Source: Costus lasius
Lineage: Eukaryota > Streptophyta > Magnoliopsida > Zingiberales > Costaceae
Assembly (NCBI GenBank): GCA_027563935.2
Contig: CM050449.1
Coordinates: forward strand, 80,693,178-80,757,177
Direction of reading: 5' to 3'
DNA length: 64,000 nucleotides
In this document: positions 35,421-47,402 of the stretch, one piece after another
Numbering within the stretch: the first letter of the stretch is position 1
How the letters are laid out: the number at the start of each line of letters is the position of its first letter
Notes under the pieces: generated by a model
The model's database searches: none
What the model saw: the letters and a program-made list of their open reading frames with translations, nothing else
Told to the model about the DNA's origin: nothing
Position numbers and translations under genes: made by a program

Positions 35421-36853
35421 CGCTCCCTGCTGTGTGTTTTGTCCACGTCGATCCCCATGCTGGACCACGTCTGTGATGAGTACTCTGATTGTCCCGACTT
35501 TGGCCCCACCTTCATCCGGCTCCTTGCCGCTGACCTTCCGGACCTGCCTTACTGTCTCCATGACAGTTACCTTGTGTACGGTAATCGGTTATGTGTTCCC
35601 CGGTCCTCTCTCCGTGAGCACCTTCTGCTCGAACTGCACGCCGGTGGTGCCACCAGGCACCACGGTCGCGACAAAACCCTCGCTTTGGCCAAAGATCGCT
35701 TCTTCTGGCCCACTCTTCGTAAGGATGTCGATAGGGTTGTTCGCCACTGTGGCACGTGCCAACGTGCCAAGCCCCGTCCTGCCAATACCGGTCTCTACAC
35801 CCCACTCCCCATCCCTAAAGGTCCGTGGTTGGATATTAGCATGGACTTTGTCCTTGGCCTACCCCGCACGGCCTCGCGCCACAACTCCATCTTTGTTGTC
35901 GTGGATCGCTTCTCCAAGATGGCACACTTTGTGCCTTGCTCTAAAACAGCCGATGCATCCCACGTTGCCCACATCTTCATCAAGGAGATCGTGCGCCTCC
36001 ATGGGCTCCCTCTTACTATTGTGTCCGACCGCGACACTCGGTTCATTGGTCGTTTCTAGAAATCCTTGTGGGCCCTCCTTGGGACTACTCTCAAGTTCTC
36101 CTCTGCGTACCACCCGTAGATGGACGGTCAAACGGAGGTTGTGAACTGTAGCCTAGGTAACCTTTTGGGTTCTTTAGCCGGTGACTTCCCACGCCATTGG
36201 GCTGATCATCTCCCTATCGCTGAGTTTGCGTATATCAGATTCGCCGCCGGATTCTCTTGAGCAACACCCGCTATGCGCTGGAGGCCAACAAGCTTCATAG
36301 GCCACGACATTTCGAGGTTGGTGAGCTTGCCATGGTGCGACTCCACCCTGAGCGGTTGCGATCTAGAGCCAATTGGAAGTTGCAAGCGTGCTGCGACGGT
36401 CCCTACACTGTTCTACAGCGGGTTGGCACTAATGCTTATGTCCTCGACCTTCCGGAGGACTCCCTCATCAACCCCGTCTTCAACGTCGCCGATCTCCTAC
36501 CCTACCGCGTGCCCCTTCCTACTGGCGCCCCGTCCAACGACAACGGCCCACCTTATTCTCCGGAGGAGAATTCTCCCCACCCCGGGGTACTTGATGGAGT
36601 CATAGATGCCAATGGGGATGACTCAATCCCTCTAGAAGACACTTGGAAAGACTCCCCGCCATTTTCAGCCCAAACGGAGCACTGCAGCCTCCGACACGGC
36701 CAGGCCGTGTTCCCAGACACGGCCGTGACTGCTACCTCAGATGATTCTGAGATGCACACGCCCCGGTCACGCCTGCTCCTCCGCCTGTGTTCGACCCGGC
36801 GAGATCTAGCGCCAGCAAGCACGGCTAGGTCGTCCTCCCTGACACGGCCATGA
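35421..36853 (+). pseudogene. Reina-like gypsy integrase
   Basis: The segment contains the zinc finger (HHGRDKTLALAKDRFFW and HCGTCQRAK) and the core with the first Asp in DISMDFVLGLP and the second in VSDRDTRF. A TAG stop at 36057 follows. The third catalytic residue lies in a later stretch (DGQTEVVN near 36125). Frame breaks follow near 36240. The C-terminal part (PRHFEVGELAMVRLHPE, NAYVLDLPEDS, NPVFNVADLLPY) is in the ORF at 36257-36853. No clear chromodomain is visible after it. Degenerate. Confidence 0.88.
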
Positions 36854-38130
36854 CACGGTTGGCCAGGGACGTGGACACCATCACAGCCCGAGCCGTAATT
36901 GTGTCACTGCCCGTGAAAGCTTCTATCCAATTCCGCACCATCGAACATGGCCGTGGCCCCCATCACGGCCAACCCGTGCCCGCATCGCCCAGACACGCCG
37001 AAGTCACCATGGTCCACAACACGCCCATGCCACCACCTGTGTCCGCCTCAGCCAGAAATCTAGAATCTGAACACGGCCGTGAACTCCAACACGGCCAGGC
37101 CGTGTTCAGTCCCAGAAAGCTCAAGGGCGTCATTCTTCATCCCGTTCGACGCTCGCAACGGTCCTCGCACCCCCCCGGACCATTTTGTGGGAATGGTGAG
37201 CCCCTCAACAACAACGACATGCCCCATCCGATCCATCCATGTGGCCTCTCCCGCATCTACGGAGTCCATTCACCCTCTCAACATCACAAGAGGGCCGCCC
37301 CACGGCCCGACCTCGAATCGCTACAACAACCGGGTCCTCAACTCGGCCCAAGAGACCGCAACTAATGTACAAAATCAGCTCACGGTCAGCCGCTTCTGCT
37401 GCTTCATAGTTACGTGCTCAGAGATGGTGTAGCCCATCAACGTCGGCCCATTCAGCGGCCCAAGCGCCTCAGCTCACGCGCCTCATCCCTTCGGCATATT
37501 CCCTACAGTAGTTGTTGGTTACTTTTCAGGTTGTTTGCTTGCTTTTAAGTTGTTAGAGGGCATCTTGTCCCTCTTTTAGGAAGTTAGGGCTGGTTGTCTT
37601 ATTCAACCTTCCCCATGTGAGTAACATGTGTTTCCCCTCTCCCTCTTGATCTATAAAAGAGGGCTGAGGATTGTGTTATTTTCAGCTTGGTTGTATTAGT
37701 CGCCTTCCCCCACATGAAAGCCTAGGTCCTCCAACTCCAAGGAGCTCGCCTAGAGTTCCCTCGCCTTTGTATTATGCACTTTACAGCTTTCAATCAAAAC
37801 ACCCGGAGAACCCTCACCGGGCTCCGGGTCCTTTTCAAATGATCTCGTATTTGGCTTCTGCACTTCCGGTCTCGCGTCTTGGACTTGCGGGCTGCCGCCT
37901 TCGTAGCCCCGTGGAGGTTTTGTTCGCACTTGCTTGCTTGCAAAAGATTGGCTCTACGAGTAAGGTGAGTATTTTCCTTAGTATTCGAGCCGCTGTTTCT
38001 CCGTGCATTTGCGTATTGCTCAAGGAACGTTTCTCCGCCTTTCTCATCGGTTTTCTCCATGGCTTTCCCGTCCACACGTGTTTAATCTCCCTCGTCTCAA
38101 GACACTCTCCCGCTTTCTGCATCATTGTCT
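36854..38130 (+). other. Gypsy 3' region with palindrome cluster and LTR-like promoter segment
   Basis: No gene is supported. The region 36690-37110 is full of CACGGCC..GGCCGTG palindromes, including AACACGGCCAGGCCGTGTT at 37088-37106. From about 37500 the sequence looks like a short LTR: CTATAAAAG at 37651-37659 is a good TATA box, followed by CCTCACCGGGCTCCGGG. The LTR ends could not be fixed. ORFs in 37671-38132 have no recognisable motif. Confidence 0.5.
37651..37659 (+). promoter_or_regulatory. TATA box in the putative Reina-like LTR
   Basis: CTATAAAAG follows TCCCTCTTGAT in a stretch with LTR-like context. It is a strong TATA consensus; whether it is still used is unknown. Confidence 0.5.
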
Positions 38131-38796
38131 AGTTCCCCTAGAGTATGGTTTTAAGGACCCCTACACCCGCTACGTCAACTGGTTTCACCCAAAAGGAAGG
38201 GGAGTCTTTATACGAAGCTTGGAAGCGATTCAAGGAGCTTCAATGCTTATGCCCACACCACGGCTTGGAAAAATGGGTATTTGTTCATACCTTTTACCAT
38301 GGTCTTAACTATAATATGCGTCTAACTTTAGATGCAGCCACTGGTGGAGCAATCATGAATAAGAATGTTGATGAAGCAATGAATCTATTGGAGGACATGA
38401 CACTGAATCATAACCAATGGGCTAGAAAATGAGGTACATCATCTAGGGCTGTTGCACTAGGTAAATATGAATTGGACAGCTTAAGTTTTTTAGCTGCTAA
38501 GGTAAATATGAATTGGACACCCTTTACTAAAGCTTTAATGTAGATGCCCACATATGCAAAATTTTTAAAGGACATTCTTTCAAATCAAAGGATGCTAGAG
38601 TAACCAGGCACAGTGGCGCTTATTGAAGTGTGCAACGCAATAATTCAAACAAGCTTCCAAAGAAACTAAAGGATCTGGGTAGCTTTTTAATACCATGTCA
38701 AATAGGGGATTTGTCTTTTGATCATGCACTTTGTGACTTAGGCGCCAATGTCAGTCTAATGCTTTCCTCTATTTGCAAGAGATTGGACATTGGTGA
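38131..38796 (+). pseudogene. Athila/Tat-like gag-protease remnant, 5' part
   Basis: Gag motifs are ESLYEAWKRFKEL, CPHHGLEKW, FYHGLN and TLDAATGGAIMNK, typical of the Athila/Tat gag C-terminal half. After a stop near 38430 comes MPTYAKFLKDILSNQRMLE, then the protease start KLPKKLKDLGSFLIPCQIG with the active-site-like CDLGANVSLM. The frame is broken by stops and is interrupted at 38797 by a solo LTR. It continues at 40742. Confidence 0.83.
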
Positions 38797-40741
38797 TGTT
38801 GGTGTATATGCCCTAGGACCTAGTTTTGGTCCATCTTTGTACTACTTGACTCTGATATTCATATATCTTTCTGGCATTGTCGTTATCATTGTTTGTCTAC
38901 ACCTGCGATTATGTATTTACATGATAATGTCCCTAGAGACAGATTGGATCTGTGCTCAAATGATTGTCCCCAGTCGATGTACCTGAGTAGATATGGGACA
39001 GCTCTGGTACTTGAGAGACTGGTATGTGGGCTGGTTAGGCACGTGGTGCTAACGCAGACACATGGGTATATCATTGGAGGATATACTGGACCAACCCGCT
39101 GTGAGGCTATAACTTGGTGTCATGAGTTATCCTCACAAGTGACAGGAGATGCATTGATCCCTTGACTTGAGGTCATTGACCATTCTATATGGTTAGGGAC
39201 TTGCTTTGATACAACCTAACACCTCGCCGTAGTTGGGAGGTAATAACAGTTGTCATTGAGCATGTCACGACCCATATGAGAAGGTCAATGGACAGACACA
39301 GGATTTGCCCCTTCCTAGGGGAAGTATGATATCCATGGAGCTCCTCTATGGTTCTATGACTAAAAGTGTATGGCCATACCCAGGTGAGAACCTGATTTAG
39401 TCATAACCATGTGATTGGGTGAAAACAAGTGGTGACACACTTGTCCAATCGGATATCAGTTCGGCAAAGAGACTGTAATGCATCTATACCTTGTTGCAAT
39501 GATGGGGATGTCGATGTCGATATCCATTCCGATGACTTGGGTAGCAGCGATGCACTGCTAGGTGCCACTCACTGCTTGTGGTGACATTTTGTCATCACTG
39601 CCAATGTCAGAGGGACCTATAAGGTCGCACACTTTGATACTCGAGTTCTCGTATTGATCGGGAAGCTTATTATCGAGTTATTGGATAACTCGGATCTAAT
39701 TAGGAGATTTCATCAGTGCCAATGGGCCTGATGAGATGGAAGAATGTTATTGGAGCCAAACTTCATTTTTTGGCAGGTTGACCCGTATTTGACCATCACA
39801 TTTGGATTAGGGTTGCATTGGATTGGATCCAAATGCTTAATCAACCCATGTGATGAAGTTTGGGCTAGCTCATTATCCAATGAGGCCCAATAACAAGTTC
39901 TCATGAAGAGATGAGAGGCTAAAAGGGTATAATGGGGAGAAACATGAACCATTAAGCGCCTAGGGGAATAATGGGGTCATGTTGGCGCCTTTGCTTCATT
40001 ATGGAAGTAAAGGGCGCCTCCCCTCTCTTCCTTGGATGGAATGCATGCCTCTATGGCATGTCTTGGGCTGATATGGAACTTGGGCAATTATGGATAGGTT
40101 GAATGGAGTTTATGGTAAAGTCTTGGAGACTTTCCTTGTCTCAAACCTCCTCATCCTAGCCCTACACTTGTCATGATCCTAGCCCTTACCCTAACTGCCT
40201 CTTGCCTTATATATGTGACCCTAGCCGCCCCCTCTTACAAGTGTTCTTCCTTGGAGGCGTGAACACATCAAGAGGGCGAGAGTAAGGGGCATTGGCGCAA
40301 CCATCTTCTTCCATCAAACCCTAGCCGCAAGCTTCTTCCTTTCTTCCTCCTTTGGCGCAAGAGAAGTAAAGGCTTGGCGGCATTCTCCCTTCTCCTCTCT
40401 TCTTCATCAATTGGCGCTTCTACCTTGGAGGTGGCGCAAGCATTCAAGAAGAGAACTAAGGCTTGGATCTTCTTCCCGAGGCTAGCACCGGGCGTGGAAG
40501 AAGAGGACTCGAGGCATCCGTGTGTGTGAAACTGCAGAGGGCGCACGCTTGGGCGCCTATCACGACATCGACCTCATCTTGCTCTAAGGTATTTCCTAAC
40601 TCATCGTGTCGACTCTCTTGCTTGCGATCTTCACTGGGTTTTTTGGACCGGCCCTGTTTCGGGGATATTGCTTCCGCTGTGCAATGTATGTTGTAATCTC
40701 TATCTCTAAAAATTGTAAAATATCCCCGGGGTTTCCCAACA
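38797..40741 (+). mobile_element. Solo LTR of copia family A (copy A5), inverted relative to A1/A2
   Basis: The LTR is 1945 bp, from TGTTGGTGTATATGCCC to GGGGTTTCCCAACA. Both flanks are parts of one gypsy protease, so this is a solo LTR. The flanks GGTGA (left) and GGATA (right) are not a perfect TSD. A 2-bp loss from GGTGATA on the right would explain this. A probable TATA box TTATATATG lies at 40207-40215, preceding CTAGCCGCCCC. Confidence 0.88.
40207..40215 (+). promoter_or_regulatory. TATA box of the family A LTR
   Basis: TTATATATG occurs in the element sense of A5. The A4 LTR has the reverse complement near 57717-57726. It is placed about 530 bp before the LTR 3' end. Confidence 0.55.
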
Positions 40742-41787
40742 GGATATGAAGGAAACACCAATTTCATTGCAACTTGCTGACCGCTTAATGCCCAAGCCGG
40801 CAAGAATCCTAGAAGATGTCCCGATCTAGGTTGGTGATTTCTTCATTCCAGTCGACTTCGTGCTAGAGATGGATGAGGACATGAAATTACCAATAATCCT
40901 GGGAAGACCATTCCTTGCAACTGCTGTAGTAGTTATTGATGTGAAAAATGGGAAACTAGACTTAAACATCGGTGAGAAGGCTATTGAATTTGACTTGTCT
41001 CAAAGTTTGGAACACCCTTTGTTGTAGGTTCATGTTGTAGCCTGGATGTTATCGATGATCCTATTAAAGATGAAAATCCCATGGCCGATGGGATGAACAA
41101 GAATCAACTAGAGGCCTGTCTCTTGGAAAGTCCAGCTGCTGAAGAGAATGAAGAAGTCCAGGCTTATGCAACACTAATTGACTCAGCTGAAACATTGAAC
41201 ACCCAAAAGGCGAGATTTGAACATCTTGATATGACAACATCACAGGTTAGTGAGGTAAGCAAAATTGAATTGAAATCACTTCCTCAAAACTTGAAGTATG
41301 AATTTCTAGATGATGACTCCACCTTCCCAGTGATTGTTAATGCCAATTTGACTGAAAATTAGATAGAAAAATTGCTTGCTGAAATTAAACTTCACAAAAG
41401 AGTTAGAGGGTATTCCTTAGATGATATCAAAGGAATTGACCCATTTGTGTGCATGCATAGGATTCTCTTGGAACAGGAAAGCAAACCCTCCATCGAGTTT
41501 CAATGCCGACTGAAACTCAGTATGAAGGAGGTAGTGAAAAAAAAGAGATCCTAAAGCTTCTAGATGTGGGAGTCATCTACCCGATATCGGACAGCCGACG
41601 GGTCAACCCTATTCACGGTGTACAAATGAAGGGTGGGGTAACGGTTGTCCAGAATGAATAGAATGAGCTAGTTTTGGTTCGCACTGTAAGTGGATGGCGA
41701 ATGTGTATTGACTACCGGAAGCTCAATAAAGGAACGCGAAAGGACCATTTCCCTCTACCCTTCATAGATCAAATGCTTGAGCACCTT
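40742..41787 (+). pseudogene. Athila/Tat-like protease end, linker and RT start
   Basis: The protease resumes with ETPISLQLADRLMPKPARI and LPIILGRPFLAT. The linker contains LPQNLKYEFLDDDSTFPVI and DIKGIDPFVCMHRILLE. RT begins with MKEVVKK, then a frame change and VIYPISDS and GWRMCIDYRKLN, ending FIDQMLEHL at the D insertion. Several stops interrupt it. The RT continues at 55633. Confidence 0.87.
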
Positions 41788-43912
41788 TGATGCAGGCAGG
41801 AACCACAAGCCACGAAGATACAAGTGGAGCCTAAAGGTGCCCTAGACAAAGACTCGTGAGGTCACAAATAAGCTAGCATGGTCACTTCTAGCTAGCTCAA
41901 AATAAAGAAAAGAATAACTTCAACTACTTCATGTTATGGTCAAGACACTTTCCAGAGAATAAGTTGTACTCTCCACAAATCAGCCAATCTAGCCATGCGA
42001 CTTGCGCCAGCTTCAAATCTGCATCAAGATCATCTTCAACGCTGAACGGTTCAACGCACGCTCGCAGCCAACGCTCTTCTTCAGCCAAAGTTGGAAGCTT
42101 CAACGTTACCTTCGCACCTCACAAGGAAAGTTCAACGTTTCTCTTCAGCAATCGAAGGAGGAAAGCTCCAATGCCATCGCTGCAGCCGTTCAAACAAGGG
42201 AACACCAACGTCTCTTTGCAGCAACGTCTCTCCCAATCTTCCCCTATATGTATCAAAGCTTGAACCTTGTACAGACAGATTTGAGATTTTGTTGAATGGA
42301 AATGGTTTCTTCGTCCATAGAATCGGATGTCTCCTTTCTCCTCTGAGGCGCTTGTGTCGCCTACCCTTCTCTTCTCCTCCTCCTTCTAGGGCTGAGCCCC
42401 TCCTTCCTCCTCTCCTCTCTAATCTCTTCCTCTACCTCTAATCCTCCTTCTCTGTTCGCTGCAACCGTCTGCAACTTCACTTTCCTGATTTTCGAAAGAT
42501 TGTGAGCACGCCGCCGACGATCCGCCGGTCTGATCCTCACAAAACTTCGGGCGTCACTCCTCCTCCCCAAGATGAAGCTCTAGCCGCCGGCATCCGCCAA
42601 TCCTCCCGTCCGATCACCGGAATCGAACGTCCGTTCGAATCCCCTGTTCTCGCCAGCCTTCCGTCCTGGTGCCGTCTTCCAGCACCGTTCTCCTCCGTCC
42701 GGCCACCATCCACCACGAAACTCCGGCCACATCGTCACCACAACCTCATCAACTCCCAGTTGTAGCAGGTCCGGCGAACGGCCACCACCGGACGAACGGC
42801 GACCAACTCTGCTTCACGCTCGTTTTCCCCTGTTTCCGCCCAGTTTCCGCCTCAGATCCGTCTTCATCGTCGATCTCCTCCGTCCGGCCATCTTTCATCT
42901 CCAAACTCCGGCCACGTCCTTTCGTCAGCCACAGCATCTCCCAGTAGTAGCAGGTTCTGAGTTCGTGCACCACCGGTTGTCCGGCGACGAACTCTGTTCC
43001 TCACGCGCATCTCCCTGTTCTGCTGAACAGCGCATCCCCGCCTCCGCCTGCGTTGCCTCCCTCGCCTCGCCCCACCACCAGCCGTCGGTGTTCCGACGAA
43101 ACCGACGCCTCCTCGCCTTTCCAGTGCTCCAGTGCCACCGACAAACAATCCGTGTTGCAGCGTCATCGATCTCGCCAGCTTTTCTCGTTCTGTTTTCACG
43201 TTCGCTGTTTGTTCTTAACCTTGGTGCTAAACTGAATATCCTTGTTTCTGCAGGTTTTTTTTTACTTGCTCGGATAAGTCTCCAGCTCTGATCATTGGAT
43301 CCATTAGCAAGACCTGATCCTCCTCTATCATTCGGATCAGTTGGAAGAAACACAAATCGAATGGATCATCCTCCAAGACACATCAACTTTCGTAAATTGA
43401 TCAACTCCTGCATAGTCTTCTTATTTAATCTGATTAGCGTATTTTATGCAGGTATTTGATGTGCTTCGACAGGAAGGAACCTATAATATCTGAAACGGTT
43501 AGGAAGACCATGTTTCTGTCCACCATAAGGAACAGTTGGTCCTACTAAAGATTCATCGGTACACCCAAGAAAGCATTGCAAAAGTAGTAATCTAATAAAA
43601 TTCTGTGCAGTTTTAACTTTCCGATCTGAGATGCTATATTGGTTGCACAAAATCTATATGCTCGAGTAGGAGTCTACTCTCCATTTTGATACGCATGCAA
43701 AGAACTAATTTAGTTCTACAATGCAGTTCATTTAGTTGAATATTGAATGATTGGAACCCCTCTATGACATTTGCCACATTTGCTAAATAATAATATTTCT
43801 GAACTCCTGGAATTCTAGCTATTTCATGAATATGTTGTTTTCTGAAAATTCAAAAATAAATAACTGAATTTAAATTTAGTAGTTTGTTGTCACACGCTTC
43901 CCCCCTACATCA
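41788..43912 (+). repeat. Element D 5' LTR
   Basis: The LTR runs from TGATGCAGGCAGG to CCCCCTACATCA, 2125 bp. A TATA-like CTATATGTA is at 42244-42252. Downstream is a GC-rich region (42500-43200) containing two or more ~187-bp degenerate tandem units (for example from 42691 and 42877), shared with LTR E. ATGCAGGTATTTGATGTGCT near 43447 resembles a splice acceptor context and is also found in E. Confidence 0.96.
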
Positions 43913-43915
43913 GCT

Positions 43916-43926
43916 TGGTATCAGAG
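43916..43926 (+). other. Primer binding site of element D
   Basis: TGGTATCAGAG starts three bases after the LTR end. It differs from the other copies at the next base (G instead of C). Confidence 0.88.
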
Positions 43927-45015
43927 GAAGTTAAGTGGTAAACTCTTGTTTGTCCACATCGATCCTTAACTTTGCTCTTTGTTTTTAAAGTTCCTATATT
44001 TCTGATTTTCTGATCATTGAATTTAATATTCTGATATTTTTGTGGGGACAAATCAGCATCTTTGATTTGAAAATTTGTTGCTTTCACTTGTTGAATGGTT
44101 GGAACAACAAAGTTAATTGCTGCACCGTCCATGACTGAATTCACAAGTAAACTCTGAACTTCTGTGCTTGATGTTTTAGTGAAACTTTTCGGATTTTAGC
44201 AGTGCAGAATTTCATTATTGTGCCAATTCAAACATGGCCACAAATGATGAAAGTTTGTCAAATTCAGTTCAGGACAGCATACTTAATTGCCGCACCTAAC
44301 TGTGTTTGCAACCAAAATTCTGCAAACCATATTCTACAAGCAATCTGATTTTGATCACCTTGACATTCTCATTGATTTTCAGCCACTCCAGCAACATAGA
44401 TCCTTGTAAACCTCAGTTTAGGACAGCAAACCAAATTGCTGCATCTTCCCTCACTGAGTTTGCAAAGTTTCTCATCAACGCAGCAAACTACTGCACTTGA
44501 TTGCTCAAGTTCTGATCATCCATAATCTGCACAAAACTGTGTCTTAACTTCTGAATTTTCAGCACCAACAGATTTTGAACATTTCCTCCTTCTTGCTGCA
44601 CTTAACCTGCATCAAATTGCAGCCACTACCTAAATTAGTTTTCAACACCTACATGTGCTGCAGTTTTCTTGAAATTGCCTCTGAGTTACTGCTTTCTACG
44701 CTGAATTCTGCACTTTATTTCTGAATCTTTAAATCTGGTTTTTCAGCCTTCTGAATTTGAAGTTTTCAGCCTGCATGCTTGCACTTAATTTCTGTCAAAC
44801 TGCAACTTGGATAACACCAACATATTTCTGTTTACAACATCCATAAGTGCTGCATTGATTATAACTATAAATTCTGCACTTGAATGCTGAATTTTCCAAC
44901 CTGTTTCAGCCTAGTTTCTGTTCTTAATCAAATTGCAATCTTCAATGAGCATGCTTTCTGCACATCCATATGCTGAAATTGATTGCATGTTAGTTAAGTA
45001 ATTTGCTGTTTATTT

Positions 45016-45046
<31 letters not shown>

Positions 45047-45252
45047 CTATATGCTCTAACGTTTAGTTGCTTTTGCATATTTGTTAATTTATTTGCTAGA
45101 AAAAAAAAAACTTCTAAATGCTTTTATGTTTAGTTGATTATTGTTCTGCATGCTAGTTTGTTTATTCTCAGATATATCTTTTCATACTAGCTGAAATCAT
45201 TTTCTATCATCTTAGAGAGCTCTATTGTCAAAATATTTTTTCAAATCATCCC
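43927..45252 (+). other. Element D leader with repeated AGCAA..TTGCTGCA motif and poly(A)
   Basis: There is no gene here. Versions of AGCAAACTTAATTGCTGCA occur near 44105, 44276, 44425 and 44482. The rest is T-rich, with ending -TCTGAATTTT runs. A 28-base poly(A) lies at 45019-45046, and a shorter A run follows near 45100. Much of it aligns with the E leader (47403-48768). Confidence 0.75.
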
Positions 45253-45409
45253 ATGGCCACTAGTATCAATCAAGAACAAATGCTCAAATTTGATAACAAC
45301 TTCAAGTCCATGGAGAACAATCTCAAAGCCTGTCACAACTATATAGAAGACATGAGACAAATCCTACACAAGCAATATCTAGAGAAACTTCCAACTTATA
45401 GTGTCACCC
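45253..45409 (+). CDS. Element D protein, N-terminal part (split by element E)
   Basis: Starts at ATG 45253. It encodes 52 residues rich in N, K, E and M (MATSINQEQMLKFDNN, KACHNYIEDMRQILH), possibly helical. E interrupts it after the TSD CACCC. The frame resumes in phase at 52226, giving about 498 residues in the uninterrupted protein. The translated end past 45409 belongs to the E LTR. Confidence 0.8.
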
Positions 45410-47387
45410 TGATGCAGGAGCATTTTGACATATTTGACTTAATTTTGACTTAGTCAATTTTTGCATAATTATCGTATATCTTGATTGAACTTAAGACTTC
45501 ATCAATGTTTATATTTAAAATTTGACTTCATAGAATCACTAATCCTAATTATTTGTCATGTCATGAATGCGAGGTTAAGCCCATTGAATGAATTATCAAG
45601 GTCAAACCATCAAGCCCAAGTTTAGCTCAAGCTAATCAAGTTTAAAGGATAAACCAGCCAAGAGATGAAGCCCAGGTTGCTGCCCACAAAGATGAGCTGC
45701 CCTTGCACCCGTTGCAGCTAACTTGAAGAAGAAGGAACGCAGGTTTTTAGCCAGCGTATGGAAGAAGAAAGTTCTCAGCTCAAACGAGAAGCTTTGCCAA
45801 ATGCAGTAAACTGAACTTGAGAGCAAAGGAGACAAACTGCAGCTTACCCAAAGAAGAAGTGAACGTTGGAACTTGCAGCCAACGGTCACAAAAAAAAGCT
45901 TCGAGCTTCAACGCACGCCTATCTTCTCTTTGTTGTTCTATAAATGTAATCTCCCCCAATGTATTAGAGAGAAGACAAGATTTTAACAATGAATGGAAAT
46001 GGTTTTCGTTTCTATCGGATGTTTCTTCCCTTCTTCCTTTGATAGCTGAAGGTTCCATGGATTTGGAACTCTTTCACTATCTTCTTCTCTAACCTTCCAT
46101 GGACTTGGAACCTCTACGACATCCATCTTCCACCTCTGCCACGCTTAAACAAGCTTCCGCCGCTGTCGCATTCCACACCCAGTTTCCAGCCGAGTCCAGC
46201 TTTGGACTCTCCGTTCGCCTCGCCGCCAGCGACGATCCAACCGACGGATCGTCCTCAAACTCCAGCCACGCATCCTCCCTTTCAGGTCGAACCCACAACC
46301 GGAGGGATCGCCCCATCCGACGTCTGGATCGCCGGAATCGGGAGATTTCCGGTGACGCCTCCGCTCACGCCCTGTTTCCGCCCTTCTCCACTGATCGCCG
46401 TCGATCTCCTCCGACAAGCCCCCGTTCGACCCCAAACTCCGGCCACGCCTTGTCCAGCATCACAAGGATCCCCAACTGTAGCAGGTCCGGCGATCGTGCA
46501 CCACCGGACGACCGCCTATCAACTCTGCTCCACGCTCGTTTTCCCCTGTTTCCGCCCAGCTTCCGCCTCAGATCCGCCTTTCATCGTTGATCTTCCCCGT
46601 CCGGCCATCTTTCATCTCCAAGCTCCGGCCACGTCCTCTCGTCAGCCACACCATCCTCCAGCAGCAGCAGGTTCCGAGTTCGTGCACCACCGGTTGCCCG
46701 GCGACGACCTATGTTCCACCTGCGCACCTCCCCTGTTCCGACCGAACAGGCGCTTCTCCGCCTCTGCCAATGCTCCGTCGTTCCGCCACCCCTCGCCGTT
46801 GCTCTGGCGCCGTCAACACCTTCTCGTCCTTCCCTTGTCTCCATCGCCGCCGACGAGCGATCCATGCGCCAGCGTCGTTGATCGGCGCAAGCCCTGCTTC
46901 CTGATTTCCCATTCTGTTCCTGCTTTCTAGTTTAGCTCCTAAGACTAATTTGCTTAGCATTTTTAATGCAGGTAGTTAACGTGCTGGGTGATCCTGAAGT
47001 ACCTGATTTTTCTATGATTGGGAAGAACGTGATTTGCTCTACATCCTGAATTACTTAGGGCAGCTGAGCGTAATCAGATCAACCTGCGCATCCAAGCAAA
47101 TTAAGCTGCTTGATAAAATTTTTGTGTTGATTTTCTTTGCTGATCTGATTAATTTTCTTGGAGATGCCCTATTTGACTGAGAATGACACTTCATTTATTT
47201 TATACGCTGAAGAGAACAAACTTCACTCTGCTATTTGGCTTTATTAGTTTTCATTATTGATCACTAGAACCCTCTCTAAGGCATACTACTTTTCCTAATT
47301 GATAATTTTGCCCTGCATTTTTGGCTGCTGATTGAGTTTAGTATTTTATTTCAAAATATTCTAATCATGTGTTTGCCCACCACAACA
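45410..47387 (+). repeat. Element E 5' LTR
   Basis: The LTR runs from TGATGCAGGAGC to CCCACCACAACA. CTATAAATG at 45938-45946 is a good TATA box. The downstream GC-rich part (46100-46930) has ~185-bp degenerate tandem units and matches the GC-rich part of LTR D. A 242-codon ORF (46202-46930) reads through it but is not open in D, so I do not call it a gene. Confidence 0.96.
45938..45946 (+). promoter_or_regulatory. TATA box of LTR E
   Basis: CTATAAATG is followed by a T/C-rich stretch. The 3' LTR copy is 50771-50779. It lies upstream of the GC-rich repeated region, which would then be in the transcribed leader. Confidence 0.6.
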
Positions 47388-47390
47388 GCT

Positions 47391-47402
47391 TGGTATCAGA
47401 GC
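47391..47402 (+). other. Primer binding site of element E
   Basis: TGGTATCAGAGC begins three bases after the LTR end at 47387. Confidence 0.93.

Noticed and set aside
34964..37432. Long GC-rich ORFs on both strands as host genes
   Set aside because: They are frame shadows of the Reina-like RT, RNase H and integrase or lie in the palindrome-rich stretch behind it.
38797..40741. Full-length family A element in plus orientation
   Set aside because: Only one LTR is present and both flanks belong to the same gypsy protease, so it is a solo LTR.
45019..45046. Poly(A) as tail of a retroposed gene or LINE/SINE
   Set aside because: No target duplication or coding sequence upstream; both D and E have such a tract in the same leader context.
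46202..46930. 242-codon ORF in LTR E (and its copy at 51035-51763) as a gene
   Set aside because: It lies in a GC-rich tandemly repeated LTR region, is mirrored by long frames on both strands, and is not open in the related LTR D.
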